Of a stretch of DNA of 64,000 nucleotides, positions 34,630-42,413 are shown piece after piece. The translations under genes were made by a program, and so were the position numbers. The first letter of the stretch is position 1; each line of letters begins with the position of its first letter. This stretch comes from Bacteroides sp. Marseille-P3684 (GTDB lineage: Bacteria; Bacteroidota; Bacteroidia; Bacteroidales; Bacteroidaceae): positions 3,216,683 to 3,280,682 of the forward strand of contig NZ_LT985808.1 in assembly GCF_900291465.1 (NCBI RefSeq), read 5' to 3'. The notes under the pieces are model-generated. The model did no database searches. It saw only the letters and a program-made list of their open reading frames with translations, and was not told where the DNA came from.

Positions 34630-36630
34630 ATGCAAATCAAATATCCTTTACTGGCACTCGTCGTCTGTGCGTCAACCGGACTCCATGCGCAACAGCAGGA
34701 GCCGCTCATCCCCACGGTGGAGATTCCCGCCGGAAGCTTCTACATGGGTGGTTCGGGCATCGGTGAGAACTACGACGAGGCGCCGATGCACCGCGTGACC
34801 ATCTCACGCCCCTTCCGCATGGGCATTACTGAAGTGACCAATGCCCAGTATGAACAGTTCCGCCCGGAGCACAAGGCGTTGCGGGGCAAACGCGGCTTCT
34901 CGTCGGGGGACGACGAGGCGGTGGTCTTCGTGAGCTATGACGATGCCGTGGCGTTCTGCCGCTGGCTCTCGGAACGGGAGGGAAAGACTTACCGTCTGCC
35001 CACCGAGGCTGAATGGGAATATGCCTGCCGCGCCGGGACGCTCTACAACTTCTACATGGGCGACAAGCTGCTGAAACCCTACATGAAGAACCAGGAAGTG
35101 GCGACCACCCTGAAACAGGTGTCGCTGCAAGTGGGTCAGACACCCGCCAACCCCTGGGGACTGTATGACATGAGCGGCAACGTCGAGGAATGGTGCGCCG
35201 ACTGGTACGGTCCCTACATGCCTTCTGCCCAGACTGACCCCGTGGGCTATGCCGACGGTCTCTACCGGGTGACGCGGGGCGGCAGCCATAACACGCCGAC
35301 CCAGTATCTGCGTTCGGGCAACCGCTCTGCCATGATACCGGAGGACAAGTTCGTGCACGTGGGCTTCCGCGTGGTACAGGCTGACTATCCGACGACGGAA
35401 CCGCTGCCCGTCATCCCGGACACGTATGCCTACACCGTGAGCCACGAACCGTGCGACTGGGAAGCCCAACGGGTGGACACCCCGGTGTTCGACCCCTACA
35501 TCGTCTACGTGAAAGAGCCTGCACCCGGCTCGGGCACCCCGTTCTACAGCCACAACCACCAGCCTGCCATCACCTGGTGCCCGAACGGCGACCTGCTCGC
35601 CATCTGGTTCTCCACCAATGATGAGAAGGGACGGGAGCTGACAGTCCTCTCCTCCCGCCTGCGCCGCGGCAGCACGGAGTGGGAACCTGCCCGCCTGTTT
35701 TTCAAGGTGCCAGACCGCAACATGACCGGATCCGCCCTGTTCCATGACGGGAACGGCACCCTCTACCACATCAACGGCGTGGAGGCGTTGGGCGGATGGA
35801 AGAACCTCGCCATGACCCTGCGCACCAGCACGGACAACGGTGCCACCTGGACACGTCCGCGCATCATCGCTCCCGAACACACGTTGCGCCACCAGGTCAT
35901 TGCCGGCACGATGATGACCCGCGAAGGCTGGCTCGTGCAAGCCTGTGACGCCGGCTCGGGCGGCAGCGACGGAGCAGCCGTCCACATCAGCAAGGACAAG
36001 GGACAGACCTGGACCGACCCGTGGGACGGAAAGCCCCTGCCGACCTTTGCCGAAGGGGCGACGGGAAGTACCATCGCCGGCATCCACGCCGGAGTGGTCC
36101 AGCTGAACGACGGACGCCTCATGGCACTGGGACGCAACAACAACATCAAGGACAAGGAAGGCCGCCTGCGCATGCCCATGAGCCTTTCCGACGACATGGG
36201 CAAGACATGGACCTACCATGCCTCGGAACTTCCGCCCATCGACGGGGGGCAACGGCTGGTGCTGATGCGCCTCAACGAGGGGCCGCTCCTGCTGGTTTCG
36301 TTCACCGGGCACCCCTTCCGCACGTCCGACCGTGACAGCGAGCTGTGGTTCACCGCCCCCGACGGGCACCGTTTCCGCGGACACGGACTGTATGCCGCCG
36401 TCTCCTACGACGAAGGCAAGACGTGGGACACCCGCCGTCTGTTGACCGACGGACGCCGCCAGCTCCTGAATGCCGGAGCATGGACCCAGTGGTTCGAGGC
36501 AGACGCTACCCATGCCGAGCCACGCGGCTACCTTGCCGCCACCCAGACACCCGACGGCATGATACACCTCGTCAGCAGCCGCTTCTACTACCGCTTCAAC
36601 CTGGCCTGGCTGGAAGCAGTGAAGAAGTAA
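34630..36630 (+). CDS. SUMF1/FGE-like domain fused to sialidase-type beta-propeller
   Basis: A 666-residue exported protein with signal peptide (about residues 1-20). Residues 30-255 are a formylglycine-generating-enzyme-like (SUMF1) domain: IPAGSFYMGG, RLPTEAEWEYACRAG, WGLYDMSGNVEEWCADWYG and TRGGSHNTPTQYLRSGNR. The Cys pair used by true FGE in that last block is absent, so this domain is probably structural or carbohydrate-binding. Residues 290-665 are a sialidase-like propeller with four Asp-boxes (STDNGATW, SKDKGQTW, SDDMGKTW, SYDEGKTW). No FRIP motif is seen. Genomic context suggests a pectin or rhamnogalacturonan target; the true activity is unknown. Confidence 0.8.
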   Translation: MQIKYPLLALVVCASTGLHAQQQEPLIPTVEIPAGSFYMGGSGIGENYDEAPMHRVTISRPFRMGITEVTNAQYEQFRPEHKALRGKRGFSSGDDEAVVFVSYDDAVAFCRWLSEREGKTYRLPTEAEWEYACRAGTLYNFYMGDKLLKPYMKNQEVATTLKQVSLQVGQTPANPWGLYDMSGNVEEWCADWYGPYMPSAQTDPVGYADGLYRVTRGGSHNTPTQYLRSGNRSAMIPEDKFVHVGFRVVQADYPTTEPLPVIPDTYAYTVSHEPCDWEAQRVDTPVFDPYIVYVKEPAPGSGTPFYSHNHQPAITWCPNGDLLAIWFSTNDEKGRELTVLSSRLRRGSTEWEPARLFFKVPDRNMTGSALFHDGNGTLYHINGVEALGGWKNLAMTLRTSTDNGATWTRPRIIAPEHTLRHQVIAGTMMTREGWLVQACDAGSGGSDGAAVHISKDKGQTWTDPWDGKPLPTFAEGATGSTIAGIHAGVVQLNDGRLMALGRNNNIKDKEGRLRMPMSLSDDMGKTWTYHASELPPIDGGQRLVLMRLNEGPLLLVSFTGHPFRTSDRDSELWFTAPDGHRFRGHGLYAAVSYDEGKTWDTRRLLTDGRRQLLNAGAWTQWFEADATHAEPRGYLAATQTPDGMIHLVSSRFYYRFNLAWLEAVKK

Positions 36631-36660
36631 GGGACAGACGAGCACAAACCGGCACATAGA

Positions 36661-36731
36661 CAGACCTAAGTATGATACTTAGCCTACCTAAGTATTATAC
36701 TTAGGCTGCCAAAGTATCATACTTAGGTCTG
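36661..36731. repeat. Nested palindromes within a 20-bp perfect inverted repeat
   Basis: The arms 36661-36680 and 36712-36731 are exact inverse copies of 20 bases each. Inside each arm is CTAAGTATGATACTTAG or a near match, and the centre is CCTAAGTATTATACTTAGG (36687-36705). It lies between convergent genes and may act as a terminator on both strands. Confidence 0.85.
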
Positions 36732-36804
36732 CATAAGCCCGGCTTAGTCCGGGTACTTCCCGGCTTCATATCCGACTGAAGCCGTATCCTTGCATCGGAC
36801 AAAC

Positions 36805-37713
36805 TTACTTCATCGCCTGCGCCTTCCGATACTCGTTGGGCGACATGCCTACGTTCCGCTTGAAAAGACGGTTGAAATGCTGGGAATACTGGAAGCCGAG
36901 GTCGTCGGCAATCTGGGAGACGGTCTTGTCCGTGCCGAGCAGGAAGTCTTTCGCCGTGTCGATGATTTTCGCCTGGATGTATTCCTGTGGCGTCTTTCCG
37001 GTCGACTTCTTGATCAGGTCACCGAAGTAGTTGGGCGACAGGAAGACGCGCTCGGCAAAATATTTCACACTGGGCAGCCCTTCCGTCTGCACCATCCCCG
37101 TCCGGAAATAGTCGTCGAGGAGCGCCTCGAAGCGGATCAGCACATCCTGGTTCGACTGGGTGCGGGTGACAAACTGACGGTTGTAGAAACGCATGCAATA
37201 GTCCAGCAGCAACTGGATGTTCCGCGCAATCAGCCGCTTGCTCAGCCTGTCTATCGGACGTTCCAGCTCCATCCTTATCTTTGCCAGACAGTCGAGGATG
37301 ATGCACTTCTCGTCGTCCGAGAGATGCAATGCCTCGGTGGAATTGTAAGAGAAGAACGAGTAGGACTTGATTTCCTGACCGAGGGACGTCCCCTTGATCA
37401 GGTCGGGATGGAACACAATGCCGCGTGCCGTCGGGTTGACCCCTTCGGTGAGCGAAACCTCGATGACCTGTCCGGGAGCAAAGCTGACGATGGTCCCGTC
37501 TTCGTAGTCATAGACCTGCCGTCCGTAGCGGATGTCCCCGCACTTGGTCTCTTTCAGCAGCAGGGCATACACCCCATAGTTAATGGTAAAGTGGGACGGA
37601 TGGCAGTGTGCCTGCGACATGTCCACCACGCTCACCAGCGGATGGAGCGTCTCCAGACCGAACAGCTTGTTGTATTGATCGACCGTGTCGAGATGGATAA
37701 TTTCTTCATTCAT
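36805..37713 (-). CDS. AraC family transcriptional regulator
   Basis: A 302-residue regulator. The N-terminal part (residues 1-170) is a cupin-like sensing domain (GTIVSFAPGQVIEVSL is a typical strand pair). The C-terminal AraC DNA-binding domain (about 195-302) has two helix-turn-helix units: SVKYFAERVFLSPNYFGDLIKK and VSQIADDLGFQYSQHFNRLFKR, then the closing GMSPNEYRK. It stands next to the pectin operon but is convergent with it, and divergent from the AI-2E family gene. Control of either neighbour is only a guess. Confidence 0.92.
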   Translation of the reverse strand: MNEEIIHLDTVDQYNKLFGLETLHPLVSVVDMSQAHCHPSHFTINYGVYALLLKETKCGDIRYGRQVYDYEDGTIVSFAPGQVIEVSLTEGVNPTARGIVFHPDLIKGTSLGQEIKSYSFFSYNSTEALHLSDDEKCIILDCLAKIRMELERPIDRLSKRLIARNIQLLLDYCMRFYNRQFVTRTQSNQDVLIRFEALLDDYFRTGMVQTEGLPSVKYFAERVFLSPNYFGDLIKKSTGKTPQEYIQAKIIDTAKDFLLGTDKTVSQIADDLGFQYSQHFNRLFKRNVGMSPNEYRKAQAMK

Positions 37714-37756
37714 AACATAGAGCCATTAGCGTGTGACAAAAATACACATTTTATCG

Positions 37757-37764
37757 TACCTTTG
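37757..37764 (+). promoter_or_regulatory. -7 box of the AI-2E family transporter gene
   Basis: TACCTTTG matches TAnnTTTG, 28 bases before the ATG at 37793. Confidence 0.5.
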
Positions 37765-37792
37765 CCCCATCTAAACCAAAATCCTCCAACGT

Positions 37793-38788
37793 ATGAAAGA
37801 GACCTACTGGAAATATTCACTCATCATCCTCATCATCGGACTGGGCATCCTCCTGTTCCGTCAGGCACAACCGTTCATGAACGGCATCCTGGGCGGCTTC
37901 ACGCTGTACCTGCTGTTGCGCAATCCGACCCACTGGCTGCAACAGAAGATGAACGGTTCGCTTGCCGTCTGGCTGGTGACACTGGGCACGACCCTCTTCA
38001 TCCTCATCCCGCTGTCACTCTTCAGCTGGGCAGTCATCCGCCAGCTGTCGGGGCTGCACTTCGACACACAGAGCATCATCGAACCGACCAAGCAGGTCAT
38101 TGCCATCATCAAGGAACGGACGGGCTACGACTTGTTCTCGGAGCAGACCCTGTCGTTCGTCGTGGCACAGGCCTCCTCCATCGGGCAGTCGGTCATGAGC
38201 GGCGTGAGTGACTTCGTCATCAACCTCTGCGTCGCCATCATGCTGCTCTTCTTCATGCTTTCCGGCGGACGCGCGATGGAGCACTACATCTCCACGGTCC
38301 TCCCCTTCCGCGAGGAAAACAAGCGCGAGGTGCTCGACAAGGTGCAGCTCATCGTCCGTTCCAATGCCATCGGCATCCCTCTGCTCGCCATCATCCAGGG
38401 CGTCATCTCGTTGGGCGGTTACCTGCTCAGCGGCGCCCCCAATCCGGTGCTGGCTGCCATGCTGACGGCTTTCGCGTCCATTATCCCCATCATCGGGACG
38501 ACCATCATCTGGGTCCCCATCTCCATCTATTTCCTGCTGATGGGCGACTGGGTGCATGCCCTGATTCTCCTTGCCTACGGCGGACTGATTGTGGCACAGA
38601 GCGACAACCTGATCCGCTTCATCCTGCAGAAGAAGATGGCAAACATCCATCCCCTCATCACCATCTTCGGTGTCGTGGCGGGCTTGCCCATCTTCGGCTT
38701 CATGGGCATCATCTTCGGACCGCTCATCGTGTCGCTCTTCCTGCTCTTCGTCGAGATGTTCCGCAAGGAGTATCTGTTGAATGAGTAA
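37793..38788 (+). CDS. AI-2E family transporter (PerM/YdiK type)
   Basis: A 331-residue inner-membrane protein with seven to eight hydrophobic segments, starting with YSLIILIIGLGILLF. Family markers are the central cytoplasmic part (about residues 85-140) and the C-terminal block LTAFASIIPIIGTTIIWVPISIYFLLMGDW and PLITIFGVVAGLPIFGFMGIIFGPLIV. Members are named for autoinducer-2 export, but many have other roles, such as ion or small-molecule exchange. It is monocistronic and ends in a strong bidirectional terminator. Confidence 0.88.
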   Translation: MKETYWKYSLIILIIGLGILLFRQAQPFMNGILGGFTLYLLLRNPTHWLQQKMNGSLAVWLVTLGTTLFILIPLSLFSWAVIRQLSGLHFDTQSIIEPTKQVIAIIKERTGYDLFSEQTLSFVVAQASSIGQSVMSGVSDFVINLCVAIMLLFFMLSGGRAMEHYISTVLPFREENKREVLDKVQLIVRSNAIGIPLLAIIQGVISLGGYLLSGAPNPVLAAMLTAFASIIPIIGTTIIWVPISIYFLLMGDWVHALILLAYGGLIVAQSDNLIRFILQKKMANIHPLITIFGVVAGLPIFGFMGIIFGPLIVSLFLLFVEMFRKEYLLNE

Positions 38789-38803
38789 ACCACAACCTGC
38801 ATA

Positions 38804-38855
38804 AAACCCCAATCGGACATCAGACAGCTCAATGTCCAATGACCGATTGGGGTTT
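38804..38855. terminator. Bidirectional terminator
   Basis: A 13-bp perfect stem AAACCCCAATCGG / CCGATTGGGGTTT has an inner stem GGACAT / ATGTCC. It lies between the convergent AI-2E family gene and the HAD phosphatase gene. Confidence 0.85.
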
Positions 38856-38877
38856 AAAGTGTCGGATTTGCTTCCCG

Positions 38878-39525
38878 TCACAGCAACAGCCGTTGCAGCT
38901 CGTCCAAGTCGTTGACGATGTAAGTCGCACCTGCCGCCTCGAACTCCTGGCGACTGCCATAACCGTAGAGCACACCTACGGAGTCGAGACCTACGGCACG
39001 GGCACCGAGGATGTCGTGCTTGCGGTCGCCAATCATGACGATTTGCGAAAGGTCGGTCAGGCCGTTGCACTGCATGACATAGCGGATGACCTCTTCCTTG
39101 GTGCGGCGCGTGGCATCGTCCCGTCCGCCGACAAAGGCGAAACGGTCGGCAATGCCGAAATGACGCAGCACTAGGTCTGCCATGCGTTGCGGCTTCGAGG
39201 TCGCCACCATCAGAGTCTTCCCTGCCCGACGTGCCGCGTCAAGAAAGTCCGTGATGCCGGGATAGAGGGCATTCTCATACACCCCCGTCACCTCATAGCG
39301 TTCGCGGTACTTCTTCACCGCCTCATCCGCCTGTTGCGGCGTGAAGTGGTAGAAGTCCTGAAAGGAGTCTTCCAGCGGAGGACCGACGAAGCAGAGCAAA
39401 TCGTCCGGATTGCTGACCGGGATACCGAACGCCTCCAGGGCGTATTGCGCCGAACGGACAATGCCGGGCGCGGAGTCGGAAATAGTTCCGTCGAGGTCGA
39501 GAAACAAGTAAGGATAGGTTTTCAT
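38878..39525 (-). CDS. HAD-superfamily hydrolase, phosphoglycolate phosphatase-like
   Basis: A 215-residue cytoplasmic phosphatase. HAD motif I is FLDLDGTISDSAPGI (about residues 8-22, nucleophile and acid/base Asp). Motif II is LMVATSKPQ (about 108), motif III the Lys in TKEEV, and motif IV IGDRKHDILGA (about 165-175). The small helical cap between motifs I and II gives subfamily IA, like Gph. Substrate is not determined. Its start overlaps the stop of the ABC-F gene by four bases (ATGA), so they are translated together. Confidence 0.92.
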   Translation of the reverse strand: MKTYPYLFLDLDGTISDSAPGIVRSAQYALEAFGIPVSNPDDLLCFVGPPLEDSFQDFYHFTPQQADEAVKKYRERYEVTGVYENALYPGITDFLDAARRAGKTLMVATSKPQRMADLVLRHFGIADRFAFVGGRDDATRRTKEEVIRYVMQCNGLTDLSQIVMIGDRKHDILGARAVGLDSVGVLYGYGSRQEFEAAGATYIVNDLDELQRLLL

Positions 39526-41159
39526 GCTTTCTTTTCCAGTTCTTGCAGGTTTTCCATTTTCTTGGTTTCGAGAAATTCATAGATGCCGCAGAGGTGCTCG
39601 CGCACACGCTGATGCCCGAACTCGTAGACCTTCGTCACCAGTCCGTCGAGGAAATCGCGGTCGTGCGAGACGACGATGAGCGTCCCGTCAAAGTCCATCA
39701 ACGCCTGCTTGAGAATGTCCTTGGTCTTCATGTCGAGGTGATTCGTCGGCTCGTCCAGGATGAGCAGGTTCACCGGCTCCAGCAGGAGCTTGATCATGGC
39801 AAGGCGGGTACGCTCGCCGCCGGAGAGGACCTTCACCTTCTTCGTGCTCTCTTCGCCACCGAACATGAACGCACCGAGCAGGTCGCGTATCTTATTGCGT
39901 ATCTCCCCTTTCGCCACGTCGTCGATGGTCTGGAACACCGTCAGGTTCTCGTCGAGCAAGGATGCCTGGTTCTGCGCGAAGTAGCCAATCTGCACGTTGT
40001 GTCCCAGCGTCAGCGTCCCTTCATGCTCCAGTTCGCCCATGATGCACTTGACCAGCGTGGACTTGCCTTCGCCGTTACGTCCCACGAACGCCACCTTGTC
40101 TCCCCGTTCCACCGTCAGTGTGGCATTCCGGAAGACGACGTGGTCGCCGTACGCCTTGCCCACCCCTTCCATGATGACCGGGTAGCTGCCGCTGCGTGGC
40201 GAGGGCGGGAACTTGAGCCGCAAGGCGGACGTGTCTTCCTCGTCCACCTCCACCAGCTCCAGCTTCTCCAGCATCTTCACGCGGCTCTGCACCTGGAGCG
40301 TCTTGCTGTACGTCCCCTTGAAACGCTCGATGAAGTCCTTCGTCTCCTGAATCATCTTCTGCTGCTCCTCGTACTGCTTCATCTGCTGTTCGCGGCGTTC
40401 CTTGCGCAGCTCCAGGTAGTGGGAGTAGTTCACCTTGTAGTCATAGATACGTCCCATGGTCACCTCGATGGTGCGCGTGGTGATGTTGTCCACGAACTTA
40501 CGGTCGTGACTGATGACAATGACCGCCTTCCCGCTGTTGATCAGGAAGTCCTCCAGCCACTGGATGGACTCGATGTCGAGGTGGTTCGTCGGCTCGTCGA
40601 GCAAGAGCACGTCCGGGTTCTGCAACAGGAGCTTCGCCAGCTCGATGCGCATGCGCCATCCCCCGCTGAAGTCACTCGTGGGGCGTGCGAAGTCGGTGCG
40701 CTCGAACCCCAGTCCGAGCAACGTCTTCTCCACATCCTCCTCGAAGTGCGTGAGGTCGATGGCATAGAACTTCTCGCTCATCGATGCCACTCGCTCAATC
40801 AGTGCCATGTAGTCGTCGCTCTCATAGTCGGTGCGGGTGGTGAGTTCCTCATTCAGCCGGTTGATTTCCGCCTCCATCTCGTGCAGGTGGGCAAACGCCT
40901 GCGAAGCCTCTTCGAACACCGTCCTCCCATCCTCGGTCATGAGGTGTTGCGGAAGATAGGCCACCGTGCAGTCCTTGGGCACACCGACGTGTCCGCGTGT
41001 AGGCTGACGTACGCCTGCCAGAATCTTCAGCAGGGTACTCTTTCCGGCACCATTCTTCCCCATGAGGGCGATGCGGTCTTTCTCGTTAATCTGGAAACTG
41101 ATGTCACTGAACAGGGTCGTTCCGCCGAACTCTACGGCAAGTCCTTCTACTGATATCAT
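39522..41159 (-). CDS. ABC-F family ATPase
   Basis: A complete 545-residue ABC-F protein with two nucleotide-binding domains. NBD1: Walker A GKNGAGKSTLL (about residues 35-45), signature FSGGWRMR (about 162), Walker B VLLLDEPTNHLD. The linker (about 245-320) is charged and helical. NBD2: GRNGEGKSTLV (about 355), LSGGERTR (about 447) and LLILDEPTNHLD (about 468). Unlike the partial paralogue at 2-658, it ends soon after NBD2. Such proteins act on ribosomes in translation or antibiotic protection. Promoter: TTG and TACTTTTG 19 bases apart at 41190-41219. Confidence 0.95.
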   Translation of the reverse strand: MISVEGLAVEFGGTTLFSDISFQINEKDRIALMGKNGAGKSTLLKILAGVRQPTRGHVGVPKDCTVAYLPQHLMTEDGRTVFEEASQAFAHLHEMEAEINRLNEELTTRTDYESDDYMALIERVASMSEKFYAIDLTHFEEDVEKTLLGLGFERTDFARPTSDFSGGWRMRIELAKLLLQNPDVLLLDEPTNHLDIESIQWLEDFLINSGKAVIVISHDRKFVDNITTRTIEVTMGRIYDYKVNYSHYLELRKERREQQMKQYEEQQKMIQETKDFIERFKGTYSKTLQVQSRVKMLEKLELVEVDEEDTSALRLKFPPSPRSGSYPVIMEGVGKAYGDHVVFRNATLTVERGDKVAFVGRNGEGKSTLVKCIMGELEHEGTLTLGHNVQIGYFAQNQASLLDENLTVFQTIDDVAKGEIRNKIRDLLGAFMFGGEESTKKVKVLSGGERTRLAMIKLLLEPVNLLILDEPTNHLDMKTKDILKQALMDFDGTLIVVSHDRDFLDGLVTKVYEFGHQRVREHLCGIYEFLETKKMENLQELEKKA

Positions 41160-41189
41160 TAAGTTTATGCGTTTTTAGGTTTGTGCGTG

Positions 41190-41219
41190 CAAAAGTACGA
41201 AGAACATTTCAATTGACAA
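41190..41219 (-). promoter_or_regulatory. Promoter of the ABC-F/HAD operon
   Basis: On the minus strand TTG (41217-41219) and TACTTTTG (41190-41197) are separated by exactly 19 bases, the consensus Bacteroidota spacing. The TTG lies inside the AATTGTC micro-repeat. Confidence 0.6.
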
Positions 41220-41242
41220 TTGACAATGGATAATGGACAACT
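41208..41242. repeat. AATTGTC/GACAATT micro-repeat
   Basis: Tandem CAATTGACAATTGACAATGG-type words. The same motif recurs at 41595-41636, 46357-46390, 46931-46950 and 48649-48680. The copies at 41585-41605 and 48638-48656 are preceded by a shared GCCGAACGG word. Confidence 0.75.
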
Positions 41243-41266
41243 GAAAACGATTATCAATTGAAATGA

Positions 41267-41295
41267 TTGTAAATACGAAATTCTTTTTATCTTTG
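41267..41295 (+). promoter_or_regulatory. Promoter of the small zinc-ribbon gene
   Basis: TTG (41267-41269) and TATCTTTG (41288-41295) are 18 bases apart and match the -33/-7 elements. The ATG follows 25 bases later. Confidence 0.6.
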
Positions 41296-41320
41296 CGGCA
41301 ACCAATTAAACAGAAATCCT

Positions 41321-41461
41321 ATGAAGAAAATTGTGAGAACGTATGTATGCCCCTTGTGTGGCAGAGTGGTAGAGACTGACGGAACCGAACAGAACCCGCC
41401 TTATTGCTGTCATGAACCCATGATGCTCGAAAAGGAGGAAGAAGTGGAAGAAGAAGACTGA
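41321..41461 (+). CDS. 46-residue zinc-ribbon-like small protein
   Basis: A very small gene with a good promoter. The product begins MKKIVRTYVCPLCGRVVETD and continues with NPPYCCHEPMMLEKEEEV. The pair CPLCG (residues 10-14) and the later CCHEPM form a rubredoxin- or desulforedoxin-like metal knuckle with four possible ligands. The tail is acidic (EEEVEEED). It is flanked downstream by a GACACC / GGTGTC hairpin and a terminator. Similar small Cys4-type proteins are common in Bacteroidales, with no known role. Confidence 0.75.
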   Translation: MKKIVRTYVCPLCGRVVETDGTEQNPPYCCHEPMMLEKEEEVEEED

Positions 41462-41494
41462 CAGACACCCACCGGTGTCATCGGACATCACTCA

Positions 41495-41538
41495 AAAGGA
41501 CAGGACGGTCTGGCATGAGCCATTCCATCCTGTCCTTT
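41495..41538. terminator. Terminator between the zinc-ribbon gene and pstB
   Basis: An 11-bp perfect stem AAAGGACAGGA / TCCTGTCCTTT with a 22-base loop. A smaller hairpin GACACC / GGTGTC precedes it at 41464-41479. Confidence 0.8.
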
Positions 41539-41594
41539 CTGTATACATACATGGATTGCCAACCGTCCAACGCCGGACGTCCAACGCCGAACGG

Positions 41595-41636
41595 CAATTG
41601 TCCATTGTCAATTGTCAATTGTCAATTGTCAATTGA
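41595..41636. repeat. AATTGTC micro-repeat downstream of pstB
   Basis: Five successive variants of the word ATTGTC(A/C), ending next to the pstB stop. Confidence 0.75.
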
Positions 41637-41642
41637 AACCGG

Positions 41643-42413
41643 TTATCCCATCTTTCCCGTCAGGTAGGAACGGGTACGCTCGTCCTTCGGGTTGGAGAAC
41701 ATCACACTGGAGTCGTCATACTCGATGAGTTCGCCCAGATACATGAACATGGAATAGTCAGAGATACGTTTGGCCTGCGACATGTTGTGGGTCACAATCA
41801 TGATGGTCACCTCGTTCTTCAGCTGCACGAGCAGGTCCTCGATGTACTTGGTTGCGATGGGGTCGAGCGCCGACGTCGGTTCGTCCATCAGCAGGATGTC
41901 CGGTTGGAGTGCCAGCGAACGGGCAATGCACAGGCGCTGCTGCTGTCCGCCCGAGAGGAAGGTTCCCCGCTTGGTAAGCGAATCTTTCACTTCGTCCCAC
42001 AGCATGACGTTGCGCAGGTTGCGCTCCACAATCTCATCCTTCTCCCCCTTCGACAACTTGATGCCGTTGAGGATGTAGCCCGCCAGCACATTGTCGTAGA
42101 TGTTCATCGTGGGGAAAGGATTCGGACGCTGGAACACCATGCCCACCCGCCGACGTTCCTCCGTGGGGTGCATCAACAGGATATTCTCGCCGTTGAGCAG
42201 GATTTCACCGGTCACATGGATGGCCTTGTACAGCTCGTGCATGCGGTTCACGGCACGGAGCAGGGTGCTCTTGCCACACCCCGAAGGTCCCATGATGGCC
42301 GTGATGGTGTTCTTTGCCACGTCGGCTGTCACGTGCTTCACGGCAAGTTTGTTCGAGCCGTAAGCGATGGATACGTCTTTTATCTGAAGGATAGGGTCTT
42401 TTATACTTTCCAT
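41643..42413 (-). CDS. pstB: Phosphate ABC transporter ATP-binding protein PstB
   Basis: A 256-residue ATPase of the high-affinity phosphate importer. Walker A GPSGCGKSTLL (about residues 42-52), Q-loop VFQRPNPFP, signature LSGGQQQRL (about 153), Walker B ILLMDEPTSALD (about 173) and H-loop IVTHNM. The PstB-typical stretch RVGMVFQRPNPFPTMNIYDNV is present. It overlaps the end of pstA by 13 bases. No phoU follows; the next feature is a terminator and a convergent small gene. Confidence 0.97.
   Translation of the reverse strand: MESIKDPILQIKDVSIAYGSNKLAVKHVTADVAKNTITAIMGPSGCGKSTLLRAVNRMHELYKAIHVTGEILLNGENILLMHPTEERRRVGMVFQRPNPFPTMNIYDNVLAGYILNGIKLSKGEKDEIVERNLRNVMLWDEVKDSLTKRGTFLSGGQQQRLCIARSLALQPDILLMDEPTSALDPIATKYIEDLLVQLKNEVTIMIVTHNMSQAKRISDYSMFMYLGELIEYDDSSVMFSNPKDERTRSYLTGKMG

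Noticed and set aside
34804..36657. 617-codon open frame on the minus strand over the SUMF1-propeller gene
   Set aside because: It is antisense to a gene with clear domains; the product is Val/Gly/His-rich with no motif. High GC keeps the opposite frame open.
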